Shown here piece after piece: positions 8,853 through 17,428 of a stretch of DNA of 64,000 nt. This DNA comes from Taklimakanibacter sp050246735 (GTDB lineage Bacteria > Pseudomonadota > Alphaproteobacteria > Rhizobiales > Aestuariivirgaceae). The stretch is taken from NCBI GenBank assembly GCA_050246735.1, contig JBFWVM010000020.1, positions 1 through 64,000 of the forward strand. Direction: 5' to 3'. How positions within the stretch are numbered: the first letter of the stretch is position 1; every line of letters starts with the position of its first letter. The notes beneath the pieces are model-generated. The model saw nothing but the letters and a program-made list of their open reading frames with translations. It did no database searches and was not told the origin of the DNA. The position numbers were made by a program, and so were the translations under genes.

Positions 8853-11800
8853 TCAGGGCTTGGCTTTCTTCTTTCGAGCCGGCTTCTTCCGGGGGGTGGC
8901 CGGAGTCTCTTGAGCTTCGGCAGGCTTGTCTTGAGCCTCCTCCTGTGCCGCGGCGGGCTCCTCCTGCGGCTCGGGCTTCGGCGCGAAGGCCGCGAGCGCA
9001 TCGTCGAAGCCCTTCAGGCTCTGCGTGAAATAATCGTCATATTGGTTCGAGCCGGCCGACTTGTAGACCTCCCAGGCCGCCTCGACGGCACGCTTGCCGC
9101 TCTCGAGCATGTCCTTGTCGCGCTTGCGCCTGCCGATGCTGAACTGCGCCGCGCCGAGATTGAGCTGCGTCTTGGCCCAGTCGAGCGGCTGCTTGTCGCG
9201 GCTCAGCACCGTGAGAGCGGACTCGAGCGTCGTGATCGCCCGCGCCATGCGCGGCGAGTTGCGGTCGCGGTCGCTGAGCAGGCGCAGGACGACGCCGAGA
9301 TTGCTCTCGGTCATGGCCCAGTCGAGCGGATTGCGCTCGCGCGTCCTGACCTCGAGCGCCGCCTCATAGGCGGAGATGGCCTTCAGCAGGCCGTCGACAT
9401 TGTTCCTGCGCTCGGCGATCTTCTGGAGCGAGAGGGCGAGGTTGTTCTGGGCGTTTGCCCATTGCCGCGGCGTGTCGTCCTTCGTCCACACCTCCAGCAC
9501 CTCATCATAGGCGAGGGCGGCGTGGTTCAGATATTTCGTGCCGGGTTCGCGCGTGCCGAGGGCAAGATAGGCGTCGGCCAGGCTGTTCTGCGTCGCGGCC
9601 CAGTCGAGCGGCACGATCGCGCGCTTTCTCTCCTCGAGAGCGGACCGGTAGGCCGCGATCGCCCTGACCAAATTGCTGGTATCGGGCTCGTAGGCGGCAA
9701 GGGCGGCGAGCGCGTTGCCGATTCCGTGCTGCGCCGCGGCCCAGTCGAGCGGTGAACGGTCGCGCGTCCATTCGATGAGGGCCGATTCATAGGCGGCGGC
9801 GGCTCTTGCCAGATAGCCTTTGCTGTTCTCGCGTTCACCCAGGGTCTGGAAGACGATGCCGAGATTGTTCTGGGTCGCGGCCCATTCCATCGGCGCCCGG
9901 CTGCGCGTCCTCTCGCTCAGCGCCGCCTCATAGGCGCCGACGGCTTTCATCAGGCTGTCGCTGCCGCTCTCGCGCTCGCCGATGCGCTGCAGCACTCCGC
10001 CGAGATTGTCCTGGATCGCCGCCCATTCGAGCGGCAGGCGCGCGCGCGGCGTTTCGAGGAGAGCTGCCTCATAGGCCGCGGCCGCTTCCTTCAGGGGACC
10101 GGCGTCCTCCAGTCTCTCGCCGACCGTCTGCAGCGCGGAAGCGAGGTTGCCCTGGATCATCGCCCATTGCCGCGGCACCCGCTCGCGGGTCAGCTCGGTG
10201 AGCGCCGTCCGGTAGGTCGCGACCGCCTGCTGCGTCTTCTGGACGTCCTTGTCGATCCGGCCCAGGGTCTGCAAGGCTCTGGCCATGTTGTACTGGATCG
10301 TCCCCCAGCCGAGGGGGTCGCGTTCGCGCCGCGATTGGGCGAGGGCTGCCTGCAGAGCGGCAAGGGAATCGGCGAGGTCGCCGGCGTCGTTGCGCCGCTC
10401 GCCGAGAACCCTGAGCGCCGAGCCGAGGCCGTTTTGCGCTTCCGCCCATTCGCGCGGCGCCCGGTCGCGGCGCAATTCGCTCAAGGCCGACCGGAAGGCC
10501 GCGACCGCCTTGGTCAGGCTGTCGGTCCCGTCCTCGCTTTCGCCCAGGCTGCGCAAGGCGCCGCCGAGATTGTTCTGGGCGCCGGCCCATTCGAGCGGGA
10601 AACGCTCGCGCGTCCATTGGGTCAGCGCCGCCTCGTAGGCGGTGACGGCATTGACGGCATAGTCGCGGTTGCCGGTGCGGGTGGCGAGGACTTGCAGCGC
10701 GTTGCCGAGGCTGCTCTGGGCCGAGGCCCAGGCGATCGGATTCCTGCCTTGCGCGGAGTCTTTCACCACCGATTGATAGATGGCGATGGCCGAGCGCGTG
10801 GCGTTGTCGTCGCCCTTGTATCGGCCGTAGTTCGCAAGAGCGTCGGCCTCGCGCATCCCATATTCGATGCCCCATATGGCGCTGCGTCCGCCGATCTGCT
10901 CGGCCGCCTTGCGGTACTGCTCGGCCGCCCGCCGGTAGTCGAAGGTGAGCGCTACCGTATCGCCGTAGTCGCCATAGACGGAGGCGAGCTCGATGCGGTC
11001 CTCAGGCGGTGCGGCGGCCCCGCGCTGGTCGAGGACGGTATCGATATCGTTGGCGCGCGCCGCCGCCATCGCGCGATACCTGATGGCGAGCCCGATGCTC
11101 CCATCCGCCAGCGCCCGGTCGGCGAGTCCGGCGAGGCGCCTGAGCTCGGGGTCCCGGCGCAAGGGGACGCTCCTTTGCGCGAGTAGGACCTTGAGGGTTT
11201 CGGCGCCGGCGCGAAGCTGGTCCTCGCGCTGTTCCAGGCTTGCCGTCTTGTCGGGCATTTCCTCGAGCATGCCATAGAGCGGCTCGAGCGGCAGCGCCTG
11301 GTCGCGGCCGAGATTCTCGACCACGAGCTCGACGTCGCGCGGCGCCGCGGCGATGGCGAGCAGGAGCTTGCGGCGCTCCTCCGCCAGCCGCGCGTCGTCG
11401 TCGGAAGCCTCTTCAGCCTTGCCGCCGAAATCGAGGATGCGGGCGACGCCGCCGCTGGTAAAGGGCCGCTGCCGGCCCTGGCTCGCGAGATAGACCTCCT
11501 CGCCGACCATCGTCATCACCCGGGCGAAATCGTGCGTGGCGCTCGCCGGCAGATGCCTGATCAGGGCCGCGGCATAGAGGCTGCCGCCGTCCGCGGTTCC
11601 GGGCGCGGCAACCTGCCGGGGCTCGGCGGCGAAGCCGATGACCTCGCCTGTGCCTTCGGAAGGCGTCGGACCCGCGGCCGCTTCCGTCGGCGGGCCGAGT
11701 CCCATGCTGGCGATCGGCTCGCCCTGGGCGCCGGTGCCGCGCTGGATCACGGCATATTTCGGGAAGGGATTGGGGTGGCTGGCATCGATGAGGAGGATGA

Positions 11801-12272
11801 CGGTTTTGGCCTCCTGGCGCAGCCGCTGGCGCAGCGACTCGAGCGAAACCAGCTTCTGGTCGGCGGCCTCCAGCGCATCGAGGTCGGTGTCGGTGGGCAG
11901 CAGGTAGTTGACGCCGCCCGATTCGACCGCATGGCCCGCATAATAGACGAGGGCGACGTCCGCCCCCGCCGCCTTCTCGATGAAGCCGTCGACCGACCGG
12001 CGAAGGTCCTGCGCCTTGCCGTCGGTCGCGACCTCGGTCGAAAGCCCGAGCTTCGTCAGCACCTCGGCGATGGCGCGGGCGTCGCGCTCGGGACCGGCGA
12101 GGTTGGGCAGGGCCGCATAGGCCGACTCGCCGATCACCAGCGCCACGCCCTTGAGGGGCTTTGCGTCCTGGGCGAGGGCGGAAGCCGTCGAGAGCACGGC
12201 CAGAACGAGGGCGCAGAAGGCCGTGGTCACGGCCTTGGCGGCGATATCCGTCAGATGTTGCATGGGAGCCAT
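8853..12272 (-). CDS. Secreted caspase-like/TPR protein 1 (Cys-to-Ser)
   Basis: The protein has 1139 residues. A signal peptide (about 1-35, ending ALA|QD) is followed by a caspase-like (peptidase C14) domain at about 39-290. Twelve full 47-residue TPR-type units plus a partial one follow (consensus A-Y-x-x-A-L, R-E-R-x-P-L-x-W-A, Q-N-N-L-G). The protein ends in a Pro/Glu stretch and a very basic tail (RKKPARKKKAKP). The catalytic His is present (YYAGH, His114), but the position of the catalytic Cys reads LLIDASHPNPF, i.e. Ser165, where both neighbouring paralogues have DACR. It is therefore probably a pseudo-protease or scaffold. It is the last gene of the array and 117 bp before dnaB. Its substrate or partners are unknown. 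Confidence 0.85.
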   Translation of the reverse strand: MAPMQHLTDIAAKAVTTAFCALVLAVLSTASALAQDAKPLKGVALVIGESAYAALPNLAGPERDARAIAEVLTKLGLSTEVATDGKAQDLRRSVDGFIEKAAGADVALVYYAGHAVESGGVNYLLPTDTDLDALEAADQKLVSLESLRQRLRQEAKTVILLIDASHPNPFPKYAVIQRGTGAQGEPIASMGLGPPTEAAAGPTPSEGTGEVIGFAAEPRQVAAPGTADGGSLYAAALIRHLPASATHDFARVMTMVGEEVYLASQGRQRPFTSGGVARILDFGGKAEEASDDDARLAEERRKLLLAIAAAPRDVELVVENLGRDQALPLEPLYGMLEEMPDKTASLEQREDQLRAGAETLKVLLAQRSVPLRRDPELRRLAGLADRALADGSIGLAIRYRAMAAARANDIDTVLDQRGAAAPPEDRIELASVYGDYGDTVALTFDYRRAAEQYRKAAEQIGGRSAIWGIEYGMREADALANYGRYKGDDNATRSAIAIYQSVVKDSAQGRNPIAWASAQSSLGNALQVLATRTGNRDYAVNAVTAYEAALTQWTRERFPLEWAGAQNNLGGALRSLGESEDGTDSLTKAVAAFRSALSELRRDRAPREWAEAQNGLGSALRVLGERRNDAGDLADSLAALQAALAQSRRERDPLGWGTIQYNMARALQTLGRIDKDVQKTQQAVATYRTALTELTRERVPRQWAMIQGNLASALQTVGERLEDAGPLKEAAAAYEAALLETPRARLPLEWAAIQDNLGGVLQRIGERESGSDSLMKAVGAYEAALSERTRSRAPMEWAATQNNLGIVFQTLGERENSKGYLARAAAAYESALIEWTRDRSPLDWAAAQHGIGNALAALAAYEPDTSNLVRAIAAYRSALEERKRAIVPLDWAATQNSLADAYLALGTREPGTKYLNHAALAYDEVLEVWTKDDTPRQWANAQNNLALSLQKIAERRNNVDGLLKAISAYEAALEVRTRERNPLDWAMTESNLGVVLRLLSDRDRNSPRMARAITTLESALTVLSRDKQPLDWAKTQLNLGAAQFSIGRRKRDKDMLESGKRAVEAAWEVYKSAGSNQYDDYFTQSLKGFDDALAAFAPKPEPQEEPAAAQEEAQDKPAEAQETPATPRKKPARKKKAKP

Positions 12273-12323
12273 ACTAGCGTGTGATCGGAAAAAGTGGATA
12301 AACGATTTGGAAGATCACCAGAG

Positions 12324-15185
12324 TTAACGTTTGAGAGCGCGGGCCTCGGCAAGGAAGCTCTCGACCTGCGCGGCATTCTGCCGGGCATCGGCTTCCCGAT
12401 AGACGTCGAGTGCGGCTTCGAGGGCACGGATAGCCTCATCGGCCGCTTTCCGGCCGCCGCCTCTCCTGGCCAGGGCGAGCCAGGTCAGGCCGATATTGAC
12501 CTCGGTGCGCGCCCATTGATGAGGCGACCGGCTCCGGCTGCGCTCTTCGAGCGCGGCGCCGAGCGCCGCCAGCGCCAGCTTCAGCGTTGCGGTTCCCGTC
12601 TGGCGCTCGCCCAGGCTGCGCAGGGCGTTGCCGAGATTGTTCTGCACCTTGGACCATTCCTGCGGCGCCCGCTCGCGGGTGAATTCCAGAAGCGCCGAAC
12701 GATGCGCTTCGGCCGCTTCGGCCAGGAGGGTGGTGTCGTCGCGTTCCTCGCCGAGCATCTGGAGCACCGCGCCGAGATTGCTTTGCGTGAGCGCCCATTC
12801 GCGGGGCAGCTTCTCGCGCCGGCGCTCCGCGAGGGCCGAGCGATAGGCCGCGGCCGCTTCCTGGAGATAGGCGGCACCGCCGCCGCGCTCGCCGATCATG
12901 GCGAGAGCGCCGCCGAGGTTGTTCTGGGTCATGGCCCAGAGATAGGGAGCCTGCTCGCGCGAGCGCTGCCCGAGAGCGGCGCGATAGGCGGCGACCGCCG
13001 CCCTGAGCTGGTCGAGATCGTTCTCGCGCTGGCCGAGGGCGGCGAGCGCGTTGCCGAGATTGCTCTGCGCCATCGCCCAGTCGACCGGGACGAGATCGGG
13101 CTTCAGCTCCTCGAGCGCCAGGCGATAGGCGGCAACCGCCGCCATGAGCGTGCGGGTTCCGCTTTCGCGCTCGCCGATGGCCCGCAAGGTCATGCCGAGA
13201 TTGCTTTGGGTGACGCCCCATTGCAGCGGCATCTCGGCGCGGGTGCGGACCTCCAGTGTCGCCCGATAGGCGGCCGCGGCCTCTTCGAGAAGCGCCGTGC
13301 TGCCCCGGCGCTCGCCGAGAAGATGGAGGACATTGGCGAGGTTGTTCTGCGCGCCGGCCCAGTCGAGGGGTGCGGCCTCGCGGGTCAGGGTCTGGAGCGC
13401 CGCCTCATAGGCTCTCGCGGCCTCCAGCAGCCTGCCGGTTCCGACCTCGCGCTCGCCCAGCGTCTGCAGCACATTTCCGAGATTGTTCTGGGCCATGCCC
13501 CAGTCGATCGGATCGCTGTCGCGCGGAAAGACGACCAGCGCGGCGATGAAGGCCGTGGCGGCGCGGTCGAGCGTTTCGGAGTCCGTCTCGCGATCGCCCA
13601 GCGCATGGAGCGCGATGCCGAGATTGTTCTGGGTGCGGGCCCAGTCCCTGGGCGCGGTGGCGCGGCCGACGGCGGCGAGCGCCGTCTCGTAATAGGTGAC
13701 CGCGCTGGCGAGGCTTGTCGTGTCGTTGTGCCGGTCGCCATATTCGGCCAGCGCGTTGCCGGCCTCGAACTTGTAGCGCCAGGCGAGGCCGTCATCCCAC
13801 CTGGCGACCAGCCCATAGGCCCGGTCGTAGTCGCGGACGGCGGCAAGATGATCGAGGGCGAGGCGCGCTGCCTCGGCCCGCCGGGCATAGACGGCGGCAT
13901 CGGCGATGCGTCTGTCCCTGATGCGCGCTTCCGCGGCCTCGACCGGTATGCGCGCCTCCTCGACGATCTTCACCGCCTGGTCGAGGAACCGGCGCGCCGT
14001 GTCGATGGCGCCCTGGCGGATGGCCTGGTCGGCCGCCGCGGCGAGCCGGGAGACGTCGGGATTGTCGGGCGTGAGCGCGTCGCGTTCGGCGATCATCTGC
14101 TTGAGCGTCGCCGCCTGGGCGCGCAGGAGCTTTTCGAGAGCGGCGGGATCCCTGGGCATGTCGGCCACGCCGAGCGCGCGCAGGATGCCGTAAAGCGCGT
14201 CGAGCGGCACCCCGTCCTTCTCGGCGATGGTCTCGACCTGCCGGCGTTCGGCGCCGGGGAGCGAGGTGATGGTCAAAAGAAGCCGCCGGCGCTCGCGGGT
14301 GATGAGCCCGGACGGGCCCTCCGCCTCCTGCGGCGCCGCGCCGAAATAGAGCAGGCGGCGCAGGCTTTCGTTGATCCATGGCCGCTGCCGCGTCCTGGTC
14401 GCCAGATAGACCTCCTCGGTGACCATGCGCATGACCGTGCCGAATTCCTCGCCCTGGATTGCCGAGAGATGGCGCAGCAGGGCCGCGGCATAGGGGCTGT
14501 TCCGTCCGGGCGTGCCGTCGAGCGCGGCATGGCCGGGCTCTGCCGCGAGCCCGACCACCATGCCGAGATTGTCGCTTCCCGCCTGGTCGTCCACGACGCT
14601 CATGCCGCGCGGCGCGCCGAGGCCGGCAGCCGCGATGGGCGCGGGACGGTCGGCGCGCCCCGCCTTGAGCGTGGCGCCGGTCGGGAAAGGATTGGTGCGG
14701 CAGGCGTCGAGCAGGAGGATCGTGACCGGCACGCTGCGCTTGAGACGCTCCATGATGCCGGAGAGTGGAACGAGCCTCGCTTGCGCATCGTCGAGCGCGC
14801 CCGGATCGGCATCGGTTGGGACGAGATAGTTCTCGCCGCCGGCCTCGATGCCGTGACCGGAATAATAGAGCAGGGCGACGTCGGCTCCTTCGGCGTCCTC
14901 GGCGAAGCGGTCGAGGTCGCTCTTGAGCTTCACGGCGTCGCGGTCGCCGACCGTTCGCGTGTCGAAGCCGAGCGAGGTCAGGAGCCCGTCGAGGGCGCGC
15001 GCGTCATTGACCGGGTTGGCGAGGGGCGTCAGATGGTCATAGGCCGCCTGCCCGACGATGAGGGCGACACCCTTGAGCGATTCGGCGCCCCGGGCGGCGG
15101 AGACGTTCGCGATGAGGGCGCCGAGCAGCAGCGCGCAGAACGCGGCCGTCACGCACCTTCTGGCATCGCCGTTCAGTCCACCCAT
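12324..15185 (-). CDS. Secreted caspase-like/TPR protein 2
   Basis: The protein has 953 residues. I start at the ATG at 15185, preceded by GAGGA and followed by a signal peptide of about 33 residues (ARGAE end). Caspase-like domain at about 36-310 with the complete dyad: YYSGHG (His111) and LLDACRTNPFP (Cys162). A middle helical part follows, then nine full 47-residue TPR-type units and a partial one up to the C-terminus. It lies 51 bp upstream of paralogue 1 on the same strand. By family it should be a cysteine peptidase of clan CD (orthocaspase-like, usually cutting after Arg or Lys), acting in the periplasm. Both the activity and the location are inferred. Confidence 0.87.
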   Translation of the reverse strand: MGGLNGDARRCVTAAFCALLLGALIANVSAARGAESLKGVALIVGQAAYDHLTPLANPVNDARALDGLLTSLGFDTRTVGDRDAVKLKSDLDRFAEDAEGADVALLYYSGHGIEAGGENYLVPTDADPGALDDAQARLVPLSGIMERLKRSVPVTILLLDACRTNPFPTGATLKAGRADRPAPIAAAGLGAPRGMSVVDDQAGSDNLGMVVGLAAEPGHAALDGTPGRNSPYAAALLRHLSAIQGEEFGTVMRMVTEEVYLATRTRQRPWINESLRRLLYFGAAPQEAEGPSGLITRERRRLLLTITSLPGAERRQVETIAEKDGVPLDALYGILRALGVADMPRDPAALEKLLRAQAATLKQMIAERDALTPDNPDVSRLAAAADQAIRQGAIDTARRFLDQAVKIVEEARIPVEAAEARIRDRRIADAAVYARRAEAARLALDHLAAVRDYDRAYGLVARWDDGLAWRYKFEAGNALAEYGDRHNDTTSLASAVTYYETALAAVGRATAPRDWARTQNNLGIALHALGDRETDSETLDRAATAFIAALVVFPRDSDPIDWGMAQNNLGNVLQTLGEREVGTGRLLEAARAYEAALQTLTREAAPLDWAGAQNNLANVLHLLGERRGSTALLEEAAAAYRATLEVRTRAEMPLQWGVTQSNLGMTLRAIGERESGTRTLMAAVAAYRLALEELKPDLVPVDWAMAQSNLGNALAALGQRENDLDQLRAAVAAYRAALGQRSREQAPYLWAMTQNNLGGALAMIGERGGGAAYLQEAAAAYRSALAERRREKLPREWALTQSNLGAVLQMLGEERDDTTLLAEAAEAHRSALLEFTRERAPQEWSKVQNNLGNALRSLGERQTGTATLKLALAALGAALEERSRSRSPHQWARTEVNIGLTWLALARRGGGRKAADEAIRALEAALDVYREADARQNAAQVESFLAEARALKR

Positions 15186-15241
15186 GAACTTATCCTCGCG
15201 GAACTGCACGGCGGGACGATGGCAGAATTGTGCCCGCCGGA

Positions 15242-16207
15242 CTAGGCGGGCAGCTTGACCACCGCTCCCTGGCGCAGCGACGCGAGTGCCGCTTCCGCGA
15301 TCACCAGGCCTGATTGCGCATCGGCGGCGGTAACCGTCTCCGGCCGCCGGCCGGATCTTATGCACCCCACAAAATAGGCGACTTCTGCATGGAGAGGATC
15401 GTCGGGCGCCTCGGCCGAGAGGTCGGTCTCGCGGGTCTTCCTTCCGTATTGGCGCAGATAGGCGCCGGTCTCGAAATCGATGCCGCCGCGCTCGCCGACG
15501 ATGTCGAGCCGGTCCGGCGGGGCCGCGTCGGTCGCGAAGGTCCAGGAGGTCGCCAGCGTCCAGGCGGCGCCGTTCCGGTCGCGCGCGCTCACCACGGTCT
15601 GCGCCCGCTGCTCGCCGGCCGGGCTGCGCAGCGCCAGGATTTCCGCCGCCGGGGCATTGGCCATCCACAGCGCCAGATCGATGTCGTGGATCATCGTCAT
15701 CATGACGGGATCGATATCGCGATAGCGCAGCGCGTGGCTGTCGTCGCGGTGGCGCCTGGCGGTGAGCGACAGCACCCGGCCGATCTCGCCCGAGCCGACG
15801 ATGTCGGCGATCATGCGATGCGGCTTCGAGAAGCGCAGCACATGGCCGGGCAGGATGAAGGCGGGACATCGCGCCTCCGTCTCGACCAGCAGTCCGGCCT
15901 CGGCCGCCGTCATGGCGATGGGCTTTTCGACCAGCACGGGAATGCCCAGCTCCAGGGCGCGTCTCGCCAGGGGCACGTGCGTCGGGCCCGGTGTGGCGAT
16001 GATCAGGCCATCGGTCCTGCGGCGCTCGAGCAGGGCGATGATGTCGCTGCCCCAGTCGAGCGCCCCGAAACGCTCCGCCGCATTCCGTGCAGCCTCGACG
16101 TCGATGTCGGCGACGCCGGCGATCTCGACGTCCGGCATGCGCGCGATGGCCCGCAAGTGCTCCTGGCCGAAGAGGCCGGCTCCCGCCAGGGCCAGCCTGA
16201 TGCTCAT
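15242..16207 (-). CDS. Gfo/Idh/MocA-family oxidoreductase
   Basis: This is an NAD(P)-dependent sugar or cyclitol dehydrogenase of the Gfo/Idh/MocA family, 321 residues. The Rossmann motif is ALAGAGLFGQEHL at the N-terminus, and the family signature VLVEKPIAMT carries the Lys of the EKP motif; PGHVLRF and HDIDLALW lie in the catalytic domain. The start ATG (16207) overlaps the stop of the preceding DUF4432 gene as ATGA. The pairing with a mutarotase-like protein suggests a sugar-oxidation step, but the substrate is unknown. The pair is wedged between caspase/TPR paralogues 2 and 3. Confidence 0.9.
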   Translation of the reverse strand: MSIRLALAGAGLFGQEHLRAIARMPDVEIAGVADIDVEAARNAAERFGALDWGSDIIALLERRRTDGLIIATPGPTHVPLARRALELGIPVLVEKPIAMTAAEAGLLVETEARCPAFILPGHVLRFSKPHRMIADIVGSGEIGRVLSLTARRHRDDSHALRYRDIDPVMMTMIHDIDLALWMANAPAAEILALRSPAGEQRAQTVVSARDRNGAAWTLATSWTFATDAAPPDRLDIVGERGGIDFETGAYLRQYGRKTRETDLSAEAPDDPLHAEVAYFVGCIRSGRRPETVTAADAQSGLVIAEAALASLRQGAVVKLPA

Positions 16208-17358
16208 GGCGCGGTCCCTTCGGCGCCGGCGCCGTCGTTTATCTTCGCGATCCTGCGGCGCATGTCCTCGGCCTCGTTTCTGCCGAGCGCGCCGAATTCG
16301 AGCGCGCAATGGAATTCGCCTTGCGGCGGCAGGATGCGCAGATGCCCCCTGGCTTTCTCGGCCGTGTAGCCGTTGGGATCGGCGGTGGCGGGGAGCATCA
16401 GCCCGAGCGCGTCCTGGTCGCCGCTGCGGCTCAGCCAGCGCACGCCGTGATCGAGCTCGTCCGGACGGTGGCTGACGAAATCCGCGGTGCCGTCGGGCAG
16501 GAGCTGCATGCTGTGCGCGAAGCCCGCCTCGTCGGCGCGGCAATCGAGCGAAAGGACGAGCTCGGGATCGATCGCCCGGCCTTCGACGATCCGGCGGTGC
16601 CGCGCCGGTTCGGCGAGCATTTCGTCGAGAAGCTGGCGATGTCCAGCCGACGGCGTGTAGCCGATCGGCAGGCTCGCCCGCACCCGCATATGGCGTGGGT
16701 CGTCCGGCGCCGTGTCGATGAGGCGGGCATTGTCGATGGGTCTGAAATTGATATGCGCCAGATACATGAGCTCCATCGCCGCCAGCTTCCTGAGGTTGCG
16801 GACGGCGAGCCGGGCCTGGATGCGCCCGCCGCGCGCCGGGAGCTTGATGAACGGCTCGGCCATATAATGATGTGTGAAGGCGACGCGATGGCGATAGGTC
16901 CCGGCAAGACCCATGAACGGGCCATCCCCGTCCTCGCCGATCACCAGTCGGGCCTCCCGGTAGACGGCGTTGGGCAGTTCGCCATGCAGGGGATGGGTGT
17001 CTTCTGCGCCCGGATTGCCCATCGCGGTGACGCCGCAATGGATGAAGAAGGCGCCGTAGTTGGAGAGATAGTCCTGGGTGGGCAGGGGTTCGTCGAACAT
17101 CGAGCCCATGGTGAGCCGGCGCCCGAAGAACATGGCGTCCCAGATCTGCTGGCCGTGGAACGGCAGGAGCTCGATATGCCCGGCGTCGTTGGTGATGGTG
17201 AGGCTCGCGACCCCACTCGCATAGCGGAAGCCTTCGGCGGTCATGCCGCCGCAGGTTGCAAGCTTCTGGCGCGCCGGCGTGAAATGCTCGGGCAGCAGAA
17301 TGACGGTGACGGGATCGCGGGACATGAGATGATCGGCTGCAGGCGAGGCGGAGATCAT
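16204..17358 (-). CDS. DUF4432/aldose 1-epimerase-like protein
   Basis: The protein has 384 residues and resembles the DUF4432 branch of the aldose-1-epimerase (galactose mutarotase) fold, which binds a sugar in a beta-sandwich. Recognisable parts are the early ASLTITNDAGHIELLPFHGQ segment (shown as ITNDAGHIELLPFHGQ), QDYLSNYGAFFIHCG, HGELPNA and the repeated His-rich strands. The start could be 17358 or the internal ATG at 17325; neither has a clear ribosome site. Its stop overlaps the start of the Gfo/Idh gene, so the two are co-translated. The probable role is sugar handling in the cytoplasm; no signal peptide is seen. Confidence 0.78.
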   Translation of the reverse strand: MISASPAADHLMSRDPVTVILLPEHFTPARQKLATCGGMTAEGFRYASGVASLTITNDAGHIELLPFHGQQIWDAMFFGRRLTMGSMFDEPLPTQDYLSNYGAFFIHCGVTAMGNPGAEDTHPLHGELPNAVYREARLVIGEDGDGPFMGLAGTYRHRVAFTHHYMAEPFIKLPARGGRIQARLAVRNLRKLAAMELMYLAHINFRPIDNARLIDTAPDDPRHMRVRASLPIGYTPSAGHRQLLDEMLAEPARHRRIVEGRAIDPELVLSLDCRADEAGFAHSMQLLPDGTADFVSHRPDELDHGVRWLSRSGDQDALGLMLPATADPNGYTAEKARGHLRILPPQGEFHCALEFGALGRNEAEDMRRRIAKINDGAGAEGTAP

Positions 17359-17428
17359 GCCGTCTTTTGCCGCAGTCGCGCAAGCCTGTTGCGTCTGTCC
17401 CGCTATTTCTCGGCGCTTGTCACCGAAA

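Noticed and set aside
12294..15245. Very long open frame (983 codons) on the plus strand opposite caspase/TPR copy 2.
   Set aside because: It is a shadow of the GC-rich minus-strand gene: composition is Arg/Gly/Glu-rich and low in complexity, and no start signal or family pattern is seen. The same holds for 19103-21889 and 2423-4192.
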